Positions 1 to 8,453 of a stretch of 64,000 bases of DNA are shown here, piece by piece. The notes beneath the pieces were generated by a model. The model did no database searches and was not told the origin of the DNA. It saw only the letters and a program-made list of their open reading frames with translations. How positions within the stretch are numbered: the first letter of the stretch is position 1; each line of letters starts with the position of its first letter. The DNA is from DASZHA01 sp049644325 (GTDB lineage: Bacteria; Chloroflexota; Dormibacteria; DASZGP01), in contig JBARRR010000061.1 of assembly GCA_049644325.1 (NCBI GenBank), positions 26,653 through 90,652 on the forward strand, written 5' to 3'. The position numbers and the translations under genes were made by a program.

Positions 1-603
1 TACAACCAACCCGACCTCGAGGACATCGCTGCCAACGCCAACGCGCCGGTCATCAACGCCATGACCGATGCCGAGCACCCCTGCCAGGTTCTCGCCGACC
101 TGCTCACGGTTCGGGAGCGCTTCGGTGACGGCGCCCGGGTCACCTACATCGGCGACGGCAACAACGTCTGCAACTCCTGGATCCTGGCCGCGGCGATCCT
201 TGGCCTCGACCTGCGCCTGGTCATCCCGGAGGGCTACGAGCCCAAGCCCAAGGTGCGCAAACGGGCCCTGGCGATCGGCGGAAAGGAGGTGGAGACCACC
301 CCGCTCAACACCGCGCTGGCCGACACCGATGTGATCTACACCGACGTCTGGAGCAGCATGGGCCAGGAGCACGAGTCCGAGCGCCGCCGGCGCGACTTCG
401 CTGAGTACCAGGTCAACGCCGAGTTGCTGCGCATGGCGCCGCCCAGCGCCCGCGTAATGCACTGCCTGCCGGCGCACCGCGGCGAGGAGATCACCGACGA
501 GGTCATCGACGGCCCCCAGTCGATCGTGTTCGACCAGGCAGAGAACCGGCTCCACGTTCAGAAGGCGCTGCTGGGGCTGATCTTCGCGCCCCTGGTGGGT
601 TAG
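1..603 (+). CDS. argF: Ornithine carbamoyltransferase, C-terminal part (cut by window start)
   Basis: The reading frame is open from base 1, so the N-terminal part lies outside the window. About 200 residues are visible. They include the HPCQ-LADLLT segment (about residues 27-36 of the visible part), which in OTCases contacts carbamoyl phosphate, and MHCLPAHRGEE near the C-terminus, the Cys-Leu-Pro motif that binds ornithine. The enzyme makes citrulline from ornithine and carbamoyl phosphate in arginine synthesis, in the cytosol. The TAG stop is only 5 nt before cdaA, so it is probably the upstream part of the same transcript. AspC-type carbamoyltransferases are excluded by the HCLPAHRGEE signature. 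Confidence 0.95.
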   Translation, partial: YNQPDLEDIAANANAPVINAMTDAEHPCQVLADLLTVRERFGDGARVTYIGDGNNVCNSWILAAAILGLDLRLVIPEGYEPKPKVRKRALAIGGKEVETTPLNTALADTDVIYTDVWSSMGQEHESERRRRDFAEYQVNAELLRMAPPSARVMHCLPAHRGEEITDEVIDGPQSIVFDQAENRLHVQKALLGLIFAPLVG

Positions 604-608
604 CCGGG

Positions 609-1565
609 ATGCTGCAGACCGCCTTTCGCGATTTTCTCGTTTTCCTCCAGGGGAGGGAGTGGTGGCGGGACCTCCTCGACCTGGCGGTGGTCACCTTCCT
701 TGCCTACCGTGTCCTGCTCCTGATCCGGGGAACGCGCGCGGTTCAGCTGATGGCCGGGCTCGGGGTGCTGGCCCTCGTGGGGCTGGCGGCCAATGCGCTG
801 CACCTACAGCTGACCTCGTACATCTTCGGCAACCTGGCCCCGGCGCTCCTCATCGGCGTCGTCATCCTCTTCCAGCCCGAGCTGCGCCGCGCCCTCGACC
901 GCGTCGGGCGGGTCGGCTTCCTGGGCCGCCCGCTGGCGCACTACAGCCTGCAGCTGCTGGGGCGGCTGGTCGACCAGGTCGTCCACGGCACAATCCGCCT
1001 CTCAGAGCGGCGGGTCGGCGCCATCATCGTCTTTGAGCGTGGCGTGGGCATCGAGAATTATGCCCTGACCGGCGTCCGCCTCAACGCGGAGGTGACCGCG
1101 GAGCTGCTGGAGGCGATCTTCTTCCCACGCTCGCCCCTGCATGATGGCGCCGTTATCATCCGGGGCAACCAGGTGGTCGCTGCCGGGTGCCTGCTGCCGA
1201 TGAACGAAGAGGTCGTCACCTCCGGCCGCATCGGCACTCGCCACCGCGCCGCGCTCAGCCTCTCGATGGAGTCCGACGCGACCATCATCGTGGTGTCGGA
1301 GGAGACGGGCAAGATATCCCTGGTGCAGGACGGCAACCTGCGCAAGGTGGAGTCCGAGAGCCTGCGCCAGATCCTGCACAACGTGCTGGTGCCGAGCGAG
1401 ACGCCCCTGATGCCACGCCTGCTCCGTCGGCGCCGGCCGGTGGAGCCAGGCGAGAAGCCCGTTGTCGTAACGGAGGTCAAGGGCTCACCCGGGCCTGAGG
1501 AGGCAGAAGAGCAGGCGCGGCCGGCATCGCCCGCGCCGGCCCCGCCCAGCGAAGTCACCCCTTGA
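609..1565 (+). CDS. cdaA: Diadenylate cyclase CdaA (membrane c-di-AMP synthase)
   Basis: 318 residues. An N-terminal hydrophobic region (about residues 20-95) holds membrane helices, followed by a DisA_N/DAC domain with the two signature motifs: DGA at residues 179-181 and RHR at 211-213 (in GTRHRAAL). These bind and cyclise two ATP to c-di-AMP. Length and topology match CdaA rather than DisA. The C-terminal 45 residues are Pro/Ala/Glu-rich and look disordered. The next gene encodes a YbbR protein and overlaps by 4 nt, the conserved cdaA-cdaR pairing, in which CdaR modulates the cyclase from outside the membrane. Confidence 0.95.
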   Translation: MLQTAFRDFLVFLQGREWWRDLLDLAVVTFLAYRVLLLIRGTRAVQLMAGLGVLALVGLAANALHLQLTSYIFGNLAPALLIGVVILFQPELRRALDRVGRVGFLGRPLAHYSLQLLGRLVDQVVHGTIRLSERRVGAIIVFERGVGIENYALTGVRLNAEVTAELLEAIFFPRSPLHDGAVIIRGNQVVAAGCLLPMNEEVVTSGRIGTRHRAALSLSMESDATIIVVSEETGKISLVQDGNLRKVESESLRQILHNVLVPSETPLMPRLLRRRRPVEPGEKPVVVTEVKGSPGPEEAEEQARPASPAPAPPSEVTP

Positions 1566-2521
1566 CCATCTTCACCCGCAACTGGCGGTTCAAGGTCCTG
1601 GCCATCTTCGTGGCCCTTTCGACGTGGTCGGTGGTGGCCTACGCCAACAACCCGCCGGACTCGCAGGCGGTTAACGGCCTGGTCGTCGAGCACGGGCCGC
1701 CACCAACTGGGCTGGTGCTCCTCAAGGAGCCGGACACCGTCAGCGTCACCATCTCCAGCCTCAGGGACCGGCTGTCGGCGTTCAAGCGCGAGAGCCTTCA
1801 CACCTCCATCGACCTGTCCGGGGCGCGCAGCGGGCACAACCTGCTGCGGGTCAAGATCGACAACTCCGACAAGAACATCAACGTGCTGGGCGCCGAGCCG
1901 GCGGTGCTTGACGTCGAGCTAGACCAACTGGTCAGCGTCGAGCGGAAGGTCGAGGTCCGGACCCGGGGCACGCCGGCATCCTGCTGCCAGGCCCACGATG
2001 CCGCCGCCAACCCGGCGACGGTCACTCTGCGCGGGCCGCAGAGCCAGCTTCAGAACGCTGTTGCCTTCGTGAGCGTGGACGTCGACGGCAAGCAGGCGCA
2101 GGTGGCCGAGACCGATACCGTCCAGGTGGAGACGGCGGACCGCAAGTCGTTGCCGCAGGTCTCAGTCAGCCCCTCGCAGGTGGCCGCAACCGTGCCCATC
2201 GACCTGACCAAGGTGCAGCGAACGGTGCCGTTGCACACCGACTTCACCGGGGCGTTGCCGGCGGGCTACCGGATCACCCGGATCGACTACACGCCGGTGG
2301 TGGTCGAGATCGAGGGGGACCCCGGCTCCACCAGTGGGATCACCGAGCTCAGCACCGACCCGATCAGCCTCTCCGGCGTCACCGCGGATATCGTCCAGAA
2401 CGTGAACCTGCGGCCGCCCAAGGGCGCCACGGTGCTGACCAAGGGGAACTTCAACATCCACGTCTTCATCGAGAAGGACACCCGGGTGCAGCCGACCCCG
2501 TTGCCCTCAAGCAGCCCCTGA
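1562..2521 (+). CDS. cdaR: YbbR-domain protein (CdaR-like regulator of CdaA)
   Basis: 319 residues from a TTG start that overlaps the cdaA stop (TTGA). One N-terminal membrane helix (about residues 8-28, preceded by RNWRFK) anchors a long extracytoplasmic region with several YbbR-type beta repeats; the pattern of V-DV-LD--V---V-V followed by P--VTLRGP is typical. In Firmicutes this protein binds CdaA and tunes c-di-AMP output. Glm genes commonly follow; here glmS comes next, 15 nt downstream, instead of glmM. The non-ATG start is supported by the overlap and by the lack of a better upstream choice. Confidence 0.88.
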   Translation: MTIFTRNWRFKVLAIFVALSTWSVVAYANNPPDSQAVNGLVVEHGPPPTGLVLLKEPDTVSVTISSLRDRLSAFKRESLHTSIDLSGARSGHNLLRVKIDNSDKNINVLGAEPAVLDVELDQLVSVERKVEVRTRGTPASCCQAHDAAANPATVTLRGPQSQLQNAVAFVSVDVDGKQAQVAETDTVQVETADRKSLPQVSVSPSQVAATVPIDLTKVQRTVPLHTDFTGALPAGYRITRIDYTPVVVEIEGDPGSTSGITELSTDPISLSGVTADIVQNVNLRPPKGATVLTKGNFNIHVFIEKDTRVQPTPLPSSSP

Positions 2522-2535
2522 TAGGCTGATCGCGA

Positions 2536-4371
2536 ATGTGCGGCATCATCGGCTACCTTGGCGAGAAGGAAGCCGCCCCCATCATCGTCGATACGCTCCG
2601 GCGCCTCGAATACCGCGGCTACGACTCAGCGGGTATCGCCGTGCTGCCCCGATCCGGGGAGAAGCCCAGGGTGATCAAGACCGCGGGCAAGGTCGCCGAC
2701 CTCGACAAGGAGCTCGCCGCCCAGCCCCAGCTTGAGGGCTCCCTCGGGATCGGCCACACCCGCTGGGCCACGCACGGCAAACCCAGCACCCTCAACGCCC
2801 ACCCGCACTGGGATTGCGACGAGAAGATCATGGTGATCCACAACGGCATCATCGAGAACTTCGCTGAGCTCAAGCGTGAGCTGGAGGCAAAGGGGCACAA
2901 GTTCCGCACCCAGACCGACACCGAGGTCGTGCCCCACCTGATCGAAGAGCACTACAAAGGTGACCTGCTGGAGGCATCGCGACAGGCCATCAGCCGGCTG
3001 CAGGGCGCCTACTCACTGGTGATCTTCTCGCGCGACGACCCCGGGCTCCTGATCGGAGCCCGCCTCAATGCCCCCCTGATGGTCGGGCTGGGCCACAAGG
3101 AGTGGTTCATCTGCTCGGACCTGACCGGGATCATCCCCTACACCAAGAAGGCATTGGTGCTCGGGGAGGGCCAGATGGTGGCGATCACCAAGCTGGGCCC
3201 GGTGGTCACTGACATCAGCGGCGCTGACGTCAAGCCCAAGGTGATACGCGTCACCTGGGACGTGGCCCAGGCCCAGAAGAGCGGCTACCCCCACTACATG
3301 CTCAAGGAGATCAACGAGGACGCCGAGGCGGTGCGCAACGCCTTGCGCGGCTATATGGACAACGAGGGCAGCGTCAATTTCCCCGAGTTCGACCTCACCG
3401 ACCGCCAGTTGCTCAACTTCGACCGGGTGGTGATGGTGGGGGCGGGCAGCTCGCTCAACGCCGCCCACATCGGCAAGTACCTGGTCGAAGACCTGGCCCG
3501 CCTGCCGGTGGACATCGAGTCGGCCTCCGAGTTCCGCTACCGCCACCCGCTACTCGACAAGAAGCTGCTGCTGGTGGCGCTGTCGCAGTCGGGCGAAACC
3601 GCCGACACCCTCGCCGCCATACGCGAGGCGCGTCGCCTGGGCGCCACCGTGGTGAGCATCTGCAACGTTGTCGGCAGCTCCATGACGATGGAGTCGGACG
3701 GCGTCATCTACATGCACTCGGGCCCTGAGATCGGGGTCTGCTCCTCGAAGACCTTTGTGGGCCACGTCACCGCCCTCATCCTGCTGGCGATCCGGCTGGC
3801 GGCGGTGCGGCACAGCATTCCCCCGGAGCGGCTGGCGGAGCTGACGCGCAACCTCCACGAGCTGCCGGAGGCGGTTGAGGAGGTGCTCAGGCATTCCCGC
3901 CATATCCGGTCGGTGGCCAAGAAGTACGCCGACAGCCCCAACTTCATGTACATCGGCCGTGGCATCAACTCGCCGATGGCTTTCGAGGGCGCGCTCAAGA
4001 TCAAAGAGATCTCATACCTGCATGCCGAGGGCTACGCCGCCGGCGAGCTCAAGCACGGCCCCATCGCCCTCCTCGACGAGAACTTCCCGGTGCTCGCCAT
4101 CGCCACCGGTTCCTCGATGCTGGACAAGATGGTCAGCAACATCCAGGAGGTGGCGGCTCGGGGCGCCCCCGTCGTCGCCATCGTGACCAAGACCGACCGT
4201 CGCCTTGCAGGGCTGGTGGGCGACTACATCACCGTCCCCGAGGTCGATGAGGTCCTGTCGCCGATCGTGAACGCCTGCGCCCTCCAGCTCTTCGCCTACT
4301 TCGTGGCGGTGGAGCGGGGCACCGACGTCGACCAACCCCGTAATCTGGCTAAATCCGTCACGGTGGAATAG
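2536..4371 (+). CDS. glmS: Glutamine--fructose-6-phosphate aminotransferase (isomerizing)
   Basis: 611 residues, normal length. It begins MCGIIGY, with Cys2 as the glutaminase nucleophile once Met is removed. The N-terminal Ntn-hydrolase domain carries GHTRWATHG and HNGIIEN. It is followed by two SIS sugar-isomerase domains (SQSGETADT near residue 355; ...CSSKTFVGH), and the C-terminus ends PRNLAKSVTVE as in characterised GlmS. It makes glucosamine-6-phosphate for peptidoglycan. There is a 14-nt gap after the YbbR gene and no glmS ribozyme is evident upstream, consistent with operon transcription. Position next to cdaA/cdaR and alr links it to cell-wall supply. Confidence 0.97.
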   Translation: MCGIIGYLGEKEAAPIIVDTLRRLEYRGYDSAGIAVLPRSGEKPRVIKTAGKVADLDKELAAQPQLEGSLGIGHTRWATHGKPSTLNAHPHWDCDEKIMVIHNGIIENFAELKRELEAKGHKFRTQTDTEVVPHLIEEHYKGDLLEASRQAISRLQGAYSLVIFSRDDPGLLIGARLNAPLMVGLGHKEWFICSDLTGIIPYTKKALVLGEGQMVAITKLGPVVTDISGADVKPKVIRVTWDVAQAQKSGYPHYMLKEINEDAEAVRNALRGYMDNEGSVNFPEFDLTDRQLLNFDRVVMVGAGSSLNAAHIGKYLVEDLARLPVDIESASEFRYRHPLLDKKLLLVALSQSGETADTLAAIREARRLGATVVSICNVVGSSMTMESDGVIYMHSGPEIGVCSSKTFVGHVTALILLAIRLAAVRHSIPPERLAELTRNLHELPEAVEEVLRHSRHIRSVAKKYADSPNFMYIGRGINSPMAFEGALKIKEISYLHAEGYAAGELKHGPIALLDENFPVLAIATGSSMLDKMVSNIQEVAARGAPVVAIVTKTDRRLAGLVGDYITVPEVDEVLSPIVNACALQLFAYFVAVERGTDVDQPRNLAKSVTVE

Positions 4372-4398
4372 GCTTCAGCAACCAACCTTGGGGCTGAG

Positions 4399-5658
4399 AT
4401 GAAGCTCGGAATCGACGTCGTGCCCGTTGAGCGTATCCGCGCCGCAATCGACCGGTTCGGCGAGCGCTTCCTTAAACGGATCTACACGCCCGCGGAGCTG
4501 GCCTACACCCAGGGCGACGCCGAGAAGCTGGCGGGGCGATGGGCGGCCAAGGAGGCGGTGCTGAAGGCGCTGGGCGGTCGTGGGCGTTTCCCGCGGATGT
4601 CGCTGGTCGAGGTTCTGCCCGGGCGGCGGGGCGCCCCCGAGGTCCGCCTGACGCGCGAGCCCACTCCTGACATCGCGGTCAGCATCACCCACGACGGCGG
4701 TGTGGCGATGGCGATCGCGGCCATCACCGAGCCCGAGGTCGACGTCATCGGCTCTGCCGAGCTGCCGGACGACCTGCAGCTGCCGGACCGTCCGGAGGAC
4801 GCCCACAAGGGCACCTTTGGCGAGGTCGTGGTCGTCGCCGGGTCACTCGGGTACACGGGGGCGGCCTACCTGACCGCCAACGCCGCGGCTCGCGCCGGCG
4901 CCGGCTACGTGCGGCTGCTGGCGGCGGAGTCGATCTACCCGATCCTCGCCATCAAGTGCACCGAGGTCGTGGTGACGCAGGTGCCCGAGGTCGGCCAGGG
5001 CGTGCTTGGGCACGCCGGGATGGAGCCGATCCTGCGCTTCTGCCGCGGCGGTGACGCCTGCATCATCGGACCCGGGCTCGGGCGCGAGTACTCGACCCGG
5101 CGCATGGTGCTCGACCTCCTATCCCAGATCAGCACCCCGGCGGTTGTCGATGCCGACGCCCTCAACGCCCTGGCCAGCCAGCCCAAGCAGATCGGCCGAA
5201 TGCGCCGACGGCTGGTGCTGACCCCGCATCCGACAGAGATGGCGCGTCTCACCGGCTTGACCGTGGAGGCGATCCAGGCGGACCGCATCGGGGTGGCAGG
5301 ACGGTTCGCCAAGGAGTGGGGCCAGGTGGTGGTGCTCAAGGGCGCGGGCACGGTGATCGCCGACCCCGATGGTCGGATCCACGTCAATTCCCATAAGAAC
5401 CCGGCGCTGGCAACCGCCGGCACCGGTGATGTCCTCGCCGGCATCATCGGCGGTTTCCTGGCCCAGGGGCTGGAGCCCTTCCCGGCGGCGGTTGCGGGGG
5501 TCTACGTCCACGGCGCAGCCGGCGAGGAGATCGCCGCCAAGATGGGGGACACCGGGGCGCTGGCCTCCGACCTCCTGCCCCTGATCCCGGGGGTCATCCG
5601 CCGCAGCCGGCTGGTGCAGCAGTGGCGTGCCCAGCTGGCGGCGATGCGGAAGCAGTGA
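4399..5658 (+). CDS. acpS-nnrD: Fusion of holo-ACP synthase and ADP-dependent NAD(P)HX dehydratase
   Basis: 419 residues with two enzymes in one chain. Residues 1-115 match AcpS: GIDVVPVERI start, then AAKEAVLKAL and SITHDGGVAMA; this domain transfers phosphopantetheine from CoA to acyl carrier protein. Residues from about 135 on match the YjeF C-terminal/NnrD ribokinase-like fold: GEVVVVAGS, DADALNAL, LTPHPTEMARL and TAGTGDVLAGIIGG, the ATP/ADP-binding motif; this domain repairs hydrated NAD(P)H. The usual partner, the NnrE epimerase domain, is absent. The stop overlaps the next start (GTGA). The domain boundary is estimated by eye. The reading frame is continuous, so this is not an artefact of neighbouring genes. 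Confidence 0.93.
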   Translation: MKLGIDVVPVERIRAAIDRFGERFLKRIYTPAELAYTQGDAEKLAGRWAAKEAVLKALGGRGRFPRMSLVEVLPGRRGAPEVRLTREPTPDIAVSITHDGGVAMAIAAITEPEVDVIGSAELPDDLQLPDRPEDAHKGTFGEVVVVAGSLGYTGAAYLTANAAARAGAGYVRLLAAESIYPILAIKCTEVVVTQVPEVGQGVLGHAGMEPILRFCRGGDACIIGPGLGREYSTRRMVLDLLSQISTPAVVDADALNALASQPKQIGRMRRRLVLTPHPTEMARLTGLTVEAIQADRIGVAGRFAKEWGQVVVLKGAGTVIADPDGRIHVNSHKNPALATAGTGDVLAGIIGGFLAQGLEPFPAAVAGVYVHGAAGEEIAAKMGDTGALASDLLPLIPGVIRRSRLVQQWRAQLAAMRKQ

Positions 5659-6806
5659 GCGGCGCCCAGGGACAAGCGTCGGCGCGCTGGGCTGAGGTCG
5701 ACCTCGACGCCATCGGCCACAACGTCCGCCAGCTGAAGGCGGCTCTCGACAGCGGCGTCCTGCTGGCGGCGGTGGTCAAGGCCGACGGCTACGGCCACGG
5801 CGCCGTCCCGGTTGCGGGCGCCGCGCTGGCCGCCGGCGCCGAGTGGCTGGCGGTGGCCACGGTGCCGGAGGCACTCGAGCTGCGCGCCGCCGGCATCACC
5901 GCCCCGGTCCTCAACCTGGGCGCCACCCTGGAGGCCGAGGCCGACGCTGCTGTCGCCGCTGACCTCCGCTGCAGCGTCTGGGAGCCGGCAGCCATCGATA
6001 TCCTGGAGCGCGCCGCCGCCGCGGCCGGGCGCCCGGCAAAGGTTCACTTCCAGCTCGACACCGGGATGGTGCGGCTGGGCGCCGACCCCAATGTGGCCGT
6101 CGAGCTGGGGCTTCGCATCCAGGCCTCGCCCGACCTCGAGCTCGAGGGTCTTTTCACGCACATGGCGGAGGCCGAGGAGCCCACCGACCGCAGCGCCAAG
6201 CAGCTCTCGGTGTTCCTGGCGGCGGTGACGCGGCTGGCCTACGAGGGTGTCTCGGTGCCAATCCTGCACGCGGCCAACTCGGCCGCAGCGCTCAGCTACC
6301 CCGATGCCCGCCTGGGAATGGTCCGCTGCGGGCTCCCCGTATATGGCTACTCACCCCTGGCCGGGCCGTCCGGGCTGGAGCTGCGCCCGGCACTTAGCTG
6401 GAAGGCGCGGGTGCTGCAGACATACGACCTCCGCACGGGTGACCGGATCGGCTACGGCGGGACCTTCGAGGCGTCGGCGCCGGCCCGGAGCGCCACCGTC
6501 AGCGTCGGCTACGCCGACGGTTACCCGCGCAGCCTTTCCAACCGCGGCGAGCTGTTGGTGCGGGGCCGGCGGGCCCCGGTTGTGGGCCGGGTGAGCATGG
6601 ACTTCCTCAGCGTCGACGTCAGTGACATCGACGGCGTCGAGGTCGGCGATGAGGTCGTGGTCATCGGGCGCCAGGGCGATGAGGTGATCACCGCCGCCGA
6701 CGTCGCCAATACACTTGGCACGATTCCGTACGAGGTCCTCACCAACATCGGGCGCCGGGTGGTGCGACAGCAGGTCCCCCAGGGCGCGCCTCTGGCCCGT
6801 GGCTGA
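5655..6806 (+). CDS. alr: Alanine racemase
   Basis: 383 residues from a GTG at 5655 that overlaps the previous stop (GTGA); an in-frame start at 5622 would extend 33 nt into the previous gene and is less likely. The PLP-lysine motif AAVVKADGYGHG lies near residue 40, and the C-terminal beta domain has the VGRVSMDFLSVDVSD motif. It supplies D-alanine for peptidoglycan. Length is as expected. The 3' end overlaps the next gene by 8 nt. Confidence 0.96.
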   Translation: MSGAQGQASARWAEVDLDAIGHNVRQLKAALDSGVLLAAVVKADGYGHGAVPVAGAALAAGAEWLAVATVPEALELRAAGITAPVLNLGATLEAEADAAVAADLRCSVWEPAAIDILERAAAAAGRPAKVHFQLDTGMVRLGADPNVAVELGLRIQASPDLELEGLFTHMAEAEEPTDRSAKQLSVFLAAVTRLAYEGVSVPILHAANSAAALSYPDARLGMVRCGLPVYGYSPLAGPSGLELRPALSWKARVLQTYDLRTGDRIGYGGTFEASAPARSATVSVGYADGYPRSLSNRGELLVRGRRAPVVGRVSMDFLSVDVSDIDGVEVGDEVVVIGRQGDEVITAADVANTLGTIPYEVLTNIGRRVVRQQVPQGAPLARG

Positions 6807-7569
6807 GAAGCCCCGGCGCCACGCGGGCCGCCTGACGGTCACCGGGAGGGAGATCCCCACGGCTGACAAGCGGCTGCTGGAGCGGCCGTCGGTCGACTTC
6901 ACCCACACCGACGCCTGGCGGACGCTTCGCATCCAGGCCGAGTTCGTCGAGGGCTTCGACGCCCTCGCCAGGCTCGGCCCCGCGGTCGGCGTCTTCGGCT
7001 CCGCCCGGCTGCCCCAGGGCCATCCCACCTGCCGGGCGGCGCGCCGCCTTGGCCGCGAGCTGGCCCGCGAGGGGATCGCGGTGATTACCGGCGGCGGCCC
7101 GGGGGTGATGGAGGCGGTCAACCGTGGGGCCTTCGAATCCGGCGGCGTCTCCGTGGGCTGCAACATCGAGCTGCCCCTGGAGCAGAAGCTGAACCCGTAC
7201 GTCAACCTGGGCATCGAGTTCCGTTACTTCTTCGTCCGCAAGACGATGTTCGTCAAGTACGCCTCGGCCTTTGTTATCTTCCCGGGGGGATTGGGGACCA
7301 TGGACGAGCTCTTCGAGGCCACCACCCTGGTGCAGACAGGCAAGGTCGAGCACTTCCCGGTGATCCTTTACGACTCCGCTTACTGGCGGGGGCTGCTGCG
7401 GTGGCTCAAGACCACAGCTCTGGCCCAGGGAACGATCTGGCAGCGGGACCTCGACCTGCTGACGATCTGCGATGACGTCGACGAGGTGGTGGCGAGGATC
7501 AAACAGGAAGGCGCCGATATGAAGGCCGGGCAGGAGGCCGCGGCCCCGTCGACGCCCCTGCAGGGGTGA
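6799..7569 (+). CDS. LOG-family protein (TIGR00730-type nucleotide phosphoribohydrolase)
   Basis: 256 residues from GTG 6799; an upstream in-frame ATG at 6715 would overlap alr by 92 nt and gives a low-complexity shadow extension, so I reject it. A Rossmann-like fold is indicated by GVFGSARL, the ITGGGPGVMEA motif and PGGLGTMDELFE, the PGGxGTxxE signature of LOG/YgdH-type hydrolases that release the base from nucleoside 5'-monophosphates (cytokinin type or general nucleotides). FVRKTMFVKYASAFV is also typical. The physiological substrate cannot be read from sequence. It is translationally coupled on both sides. Confidence 0.9.
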   Translation: MAEKPRRHAGRLTVTGREIPTADKRLLERPSVDFTHTDAWRTLRIQAEFVEGFDALARLGPAVGVFGSARLPQGHPTCRAARRLGRELAREGIAVITGGGPGVMEAVNRGAFESGGVSVGCNIELPLEQKLNPYVNLGIEFRYFFVRKTMFVKYASAFVIFPGGLGTMDELFEATTLVQTGKVEHFPVILYDSAYWRGLLRWLKTTALAQGTIWQRDLDLLTICDDVDEVVARIKQEGADMKAGQEAAAPSTPLQG

Positions 7570-8453
7570 GTGCCGAGGCGCCCAGGTCCGTCCGCGACCT
7601 TGCCGAGAGGCGCCAGGGGGCTCGGATCGCGCGCGACTTCGCCCTCGCCGACAGCCTGCGCGACGAAATCGCGGCGGCGGGGTGGAAGGTCGTGGACGGC
7701 CCCGCCGGCTTCGAACTCGAGAGCCTGGCCGAGGCGGTGGAGAGCTATCCCACGGTGGCTGCCGTCCCCAGCCTCGCGGGTGAGCCGGACCGCTGCCAGC
7801 ACAGCCTCTGCGTCGCCGTGCACGGGTGGCCAGCCGACGTGCGCCGTCTCCTGGCCGCCTGCCTCAGCCCCGCGACCGAGGTGGTGGCTGTCGACGCCGC
7901 CGGCGCCGGCCTGGCACCGTCGGACATCGTCCCCGAGGATGGCGCCGGTGCGGGGGTGACCGTGGTGCGGGTCGAGGAGGCGATCGGCCATGCCGACGCC
8001 TGGAACGTGGCAGCACGCCGCGCGCGCGGGCGGATCCTGGTCTTCGTCGAACCGAGCCTTGAATTTGGAGCAGATGTACTCGAGGCGCTCGCCGCCGCTC
8101 TCGACGACGGCGAGGTTGGCCTGGTTGGCCCCTTCGGCCTCAGCACCGACAACATGCGTGATTTCGAAGCCGCCGCCGGGCCCGATGTCGACGCCCTGGA
8201 GTACCTGCTGGGAATGCGGCGCGAGGACGTTGGGCGGGCTGGGGAGATGGACCGCCGCTTCCGCTTCTACCGAAACCTCGACATCGACTTCAGCTACCAG
8301 GTTCGGGCGGCCGGCCTGGCCGTGCGGCGGGTGGACAGCGGCGACATCGCGCGGCATATCCACCGGGTTTGGGAATCGACGCCGGAGGACGAGCGCGAGC
8401 GGCTCAGTCGCAAGAACTTCAACCGGTTCCTGGATCGGTGGGCACGGTCCTGA
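7566..8453 (+). CDS. CysRS-tail-like domain fused to a GT2-like glycosyltransferase
   Basis: 295 residues from GTG 7566 (GTGA overlap with the LOG gene). Residues 7-50 (RDLAERRQGARIARDFALAD then LRDEIAAAGWKVVDGPAGFE) look like the short C-terminal helical tail of cysteinyl-tRNA synthetases. The rest resembles a GT-A/GT2 fold: a nucleotide-diphosphate-binding-like start (VVAVDAAG, then GHADAWNVAARRARGRILVFVE with an acidic pair) and RNLDIDFSYQVRAAGL near the end, where GT2 enzymes have their ED/RxxDxxxxxR-like region. No CysRS catalytic domain is present. Substrate unknown. The last 35 nt overlap the convergent PucR gene. Confidence 0.72.
   Translation: MSAEAPRSVRDLAERRQGARIARDFALADSLRDEIAAAGWKVVDGPAGFELESLAEAVESYPTVAAVPSLAGEPDRCQHSLCVAVHGWPADVRRLLAACLSPATEVVAVDAAGAGLAPSDIVPEDGAGAGVTVVRVEEAIGHADAWNVAARRARGRILVFVEPSLEFGADVLEALAAALDDGEVGLVGPFGLSTDNMRDFEAAAGPDVDALEYLLGMRREDVGRAGEMDRRFRFYRNLDIDFSYQVRAAGLAVRRVDSGDIARHIHRVWESTPEDERERLSRKNFNRFLDRWARS

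Noticed and set aside
2522..2535. glmS ribozyme upstream of glmS
   Set aside because: Only 14 nt separate glmS from the preceding gene; no room for the ribozyme.
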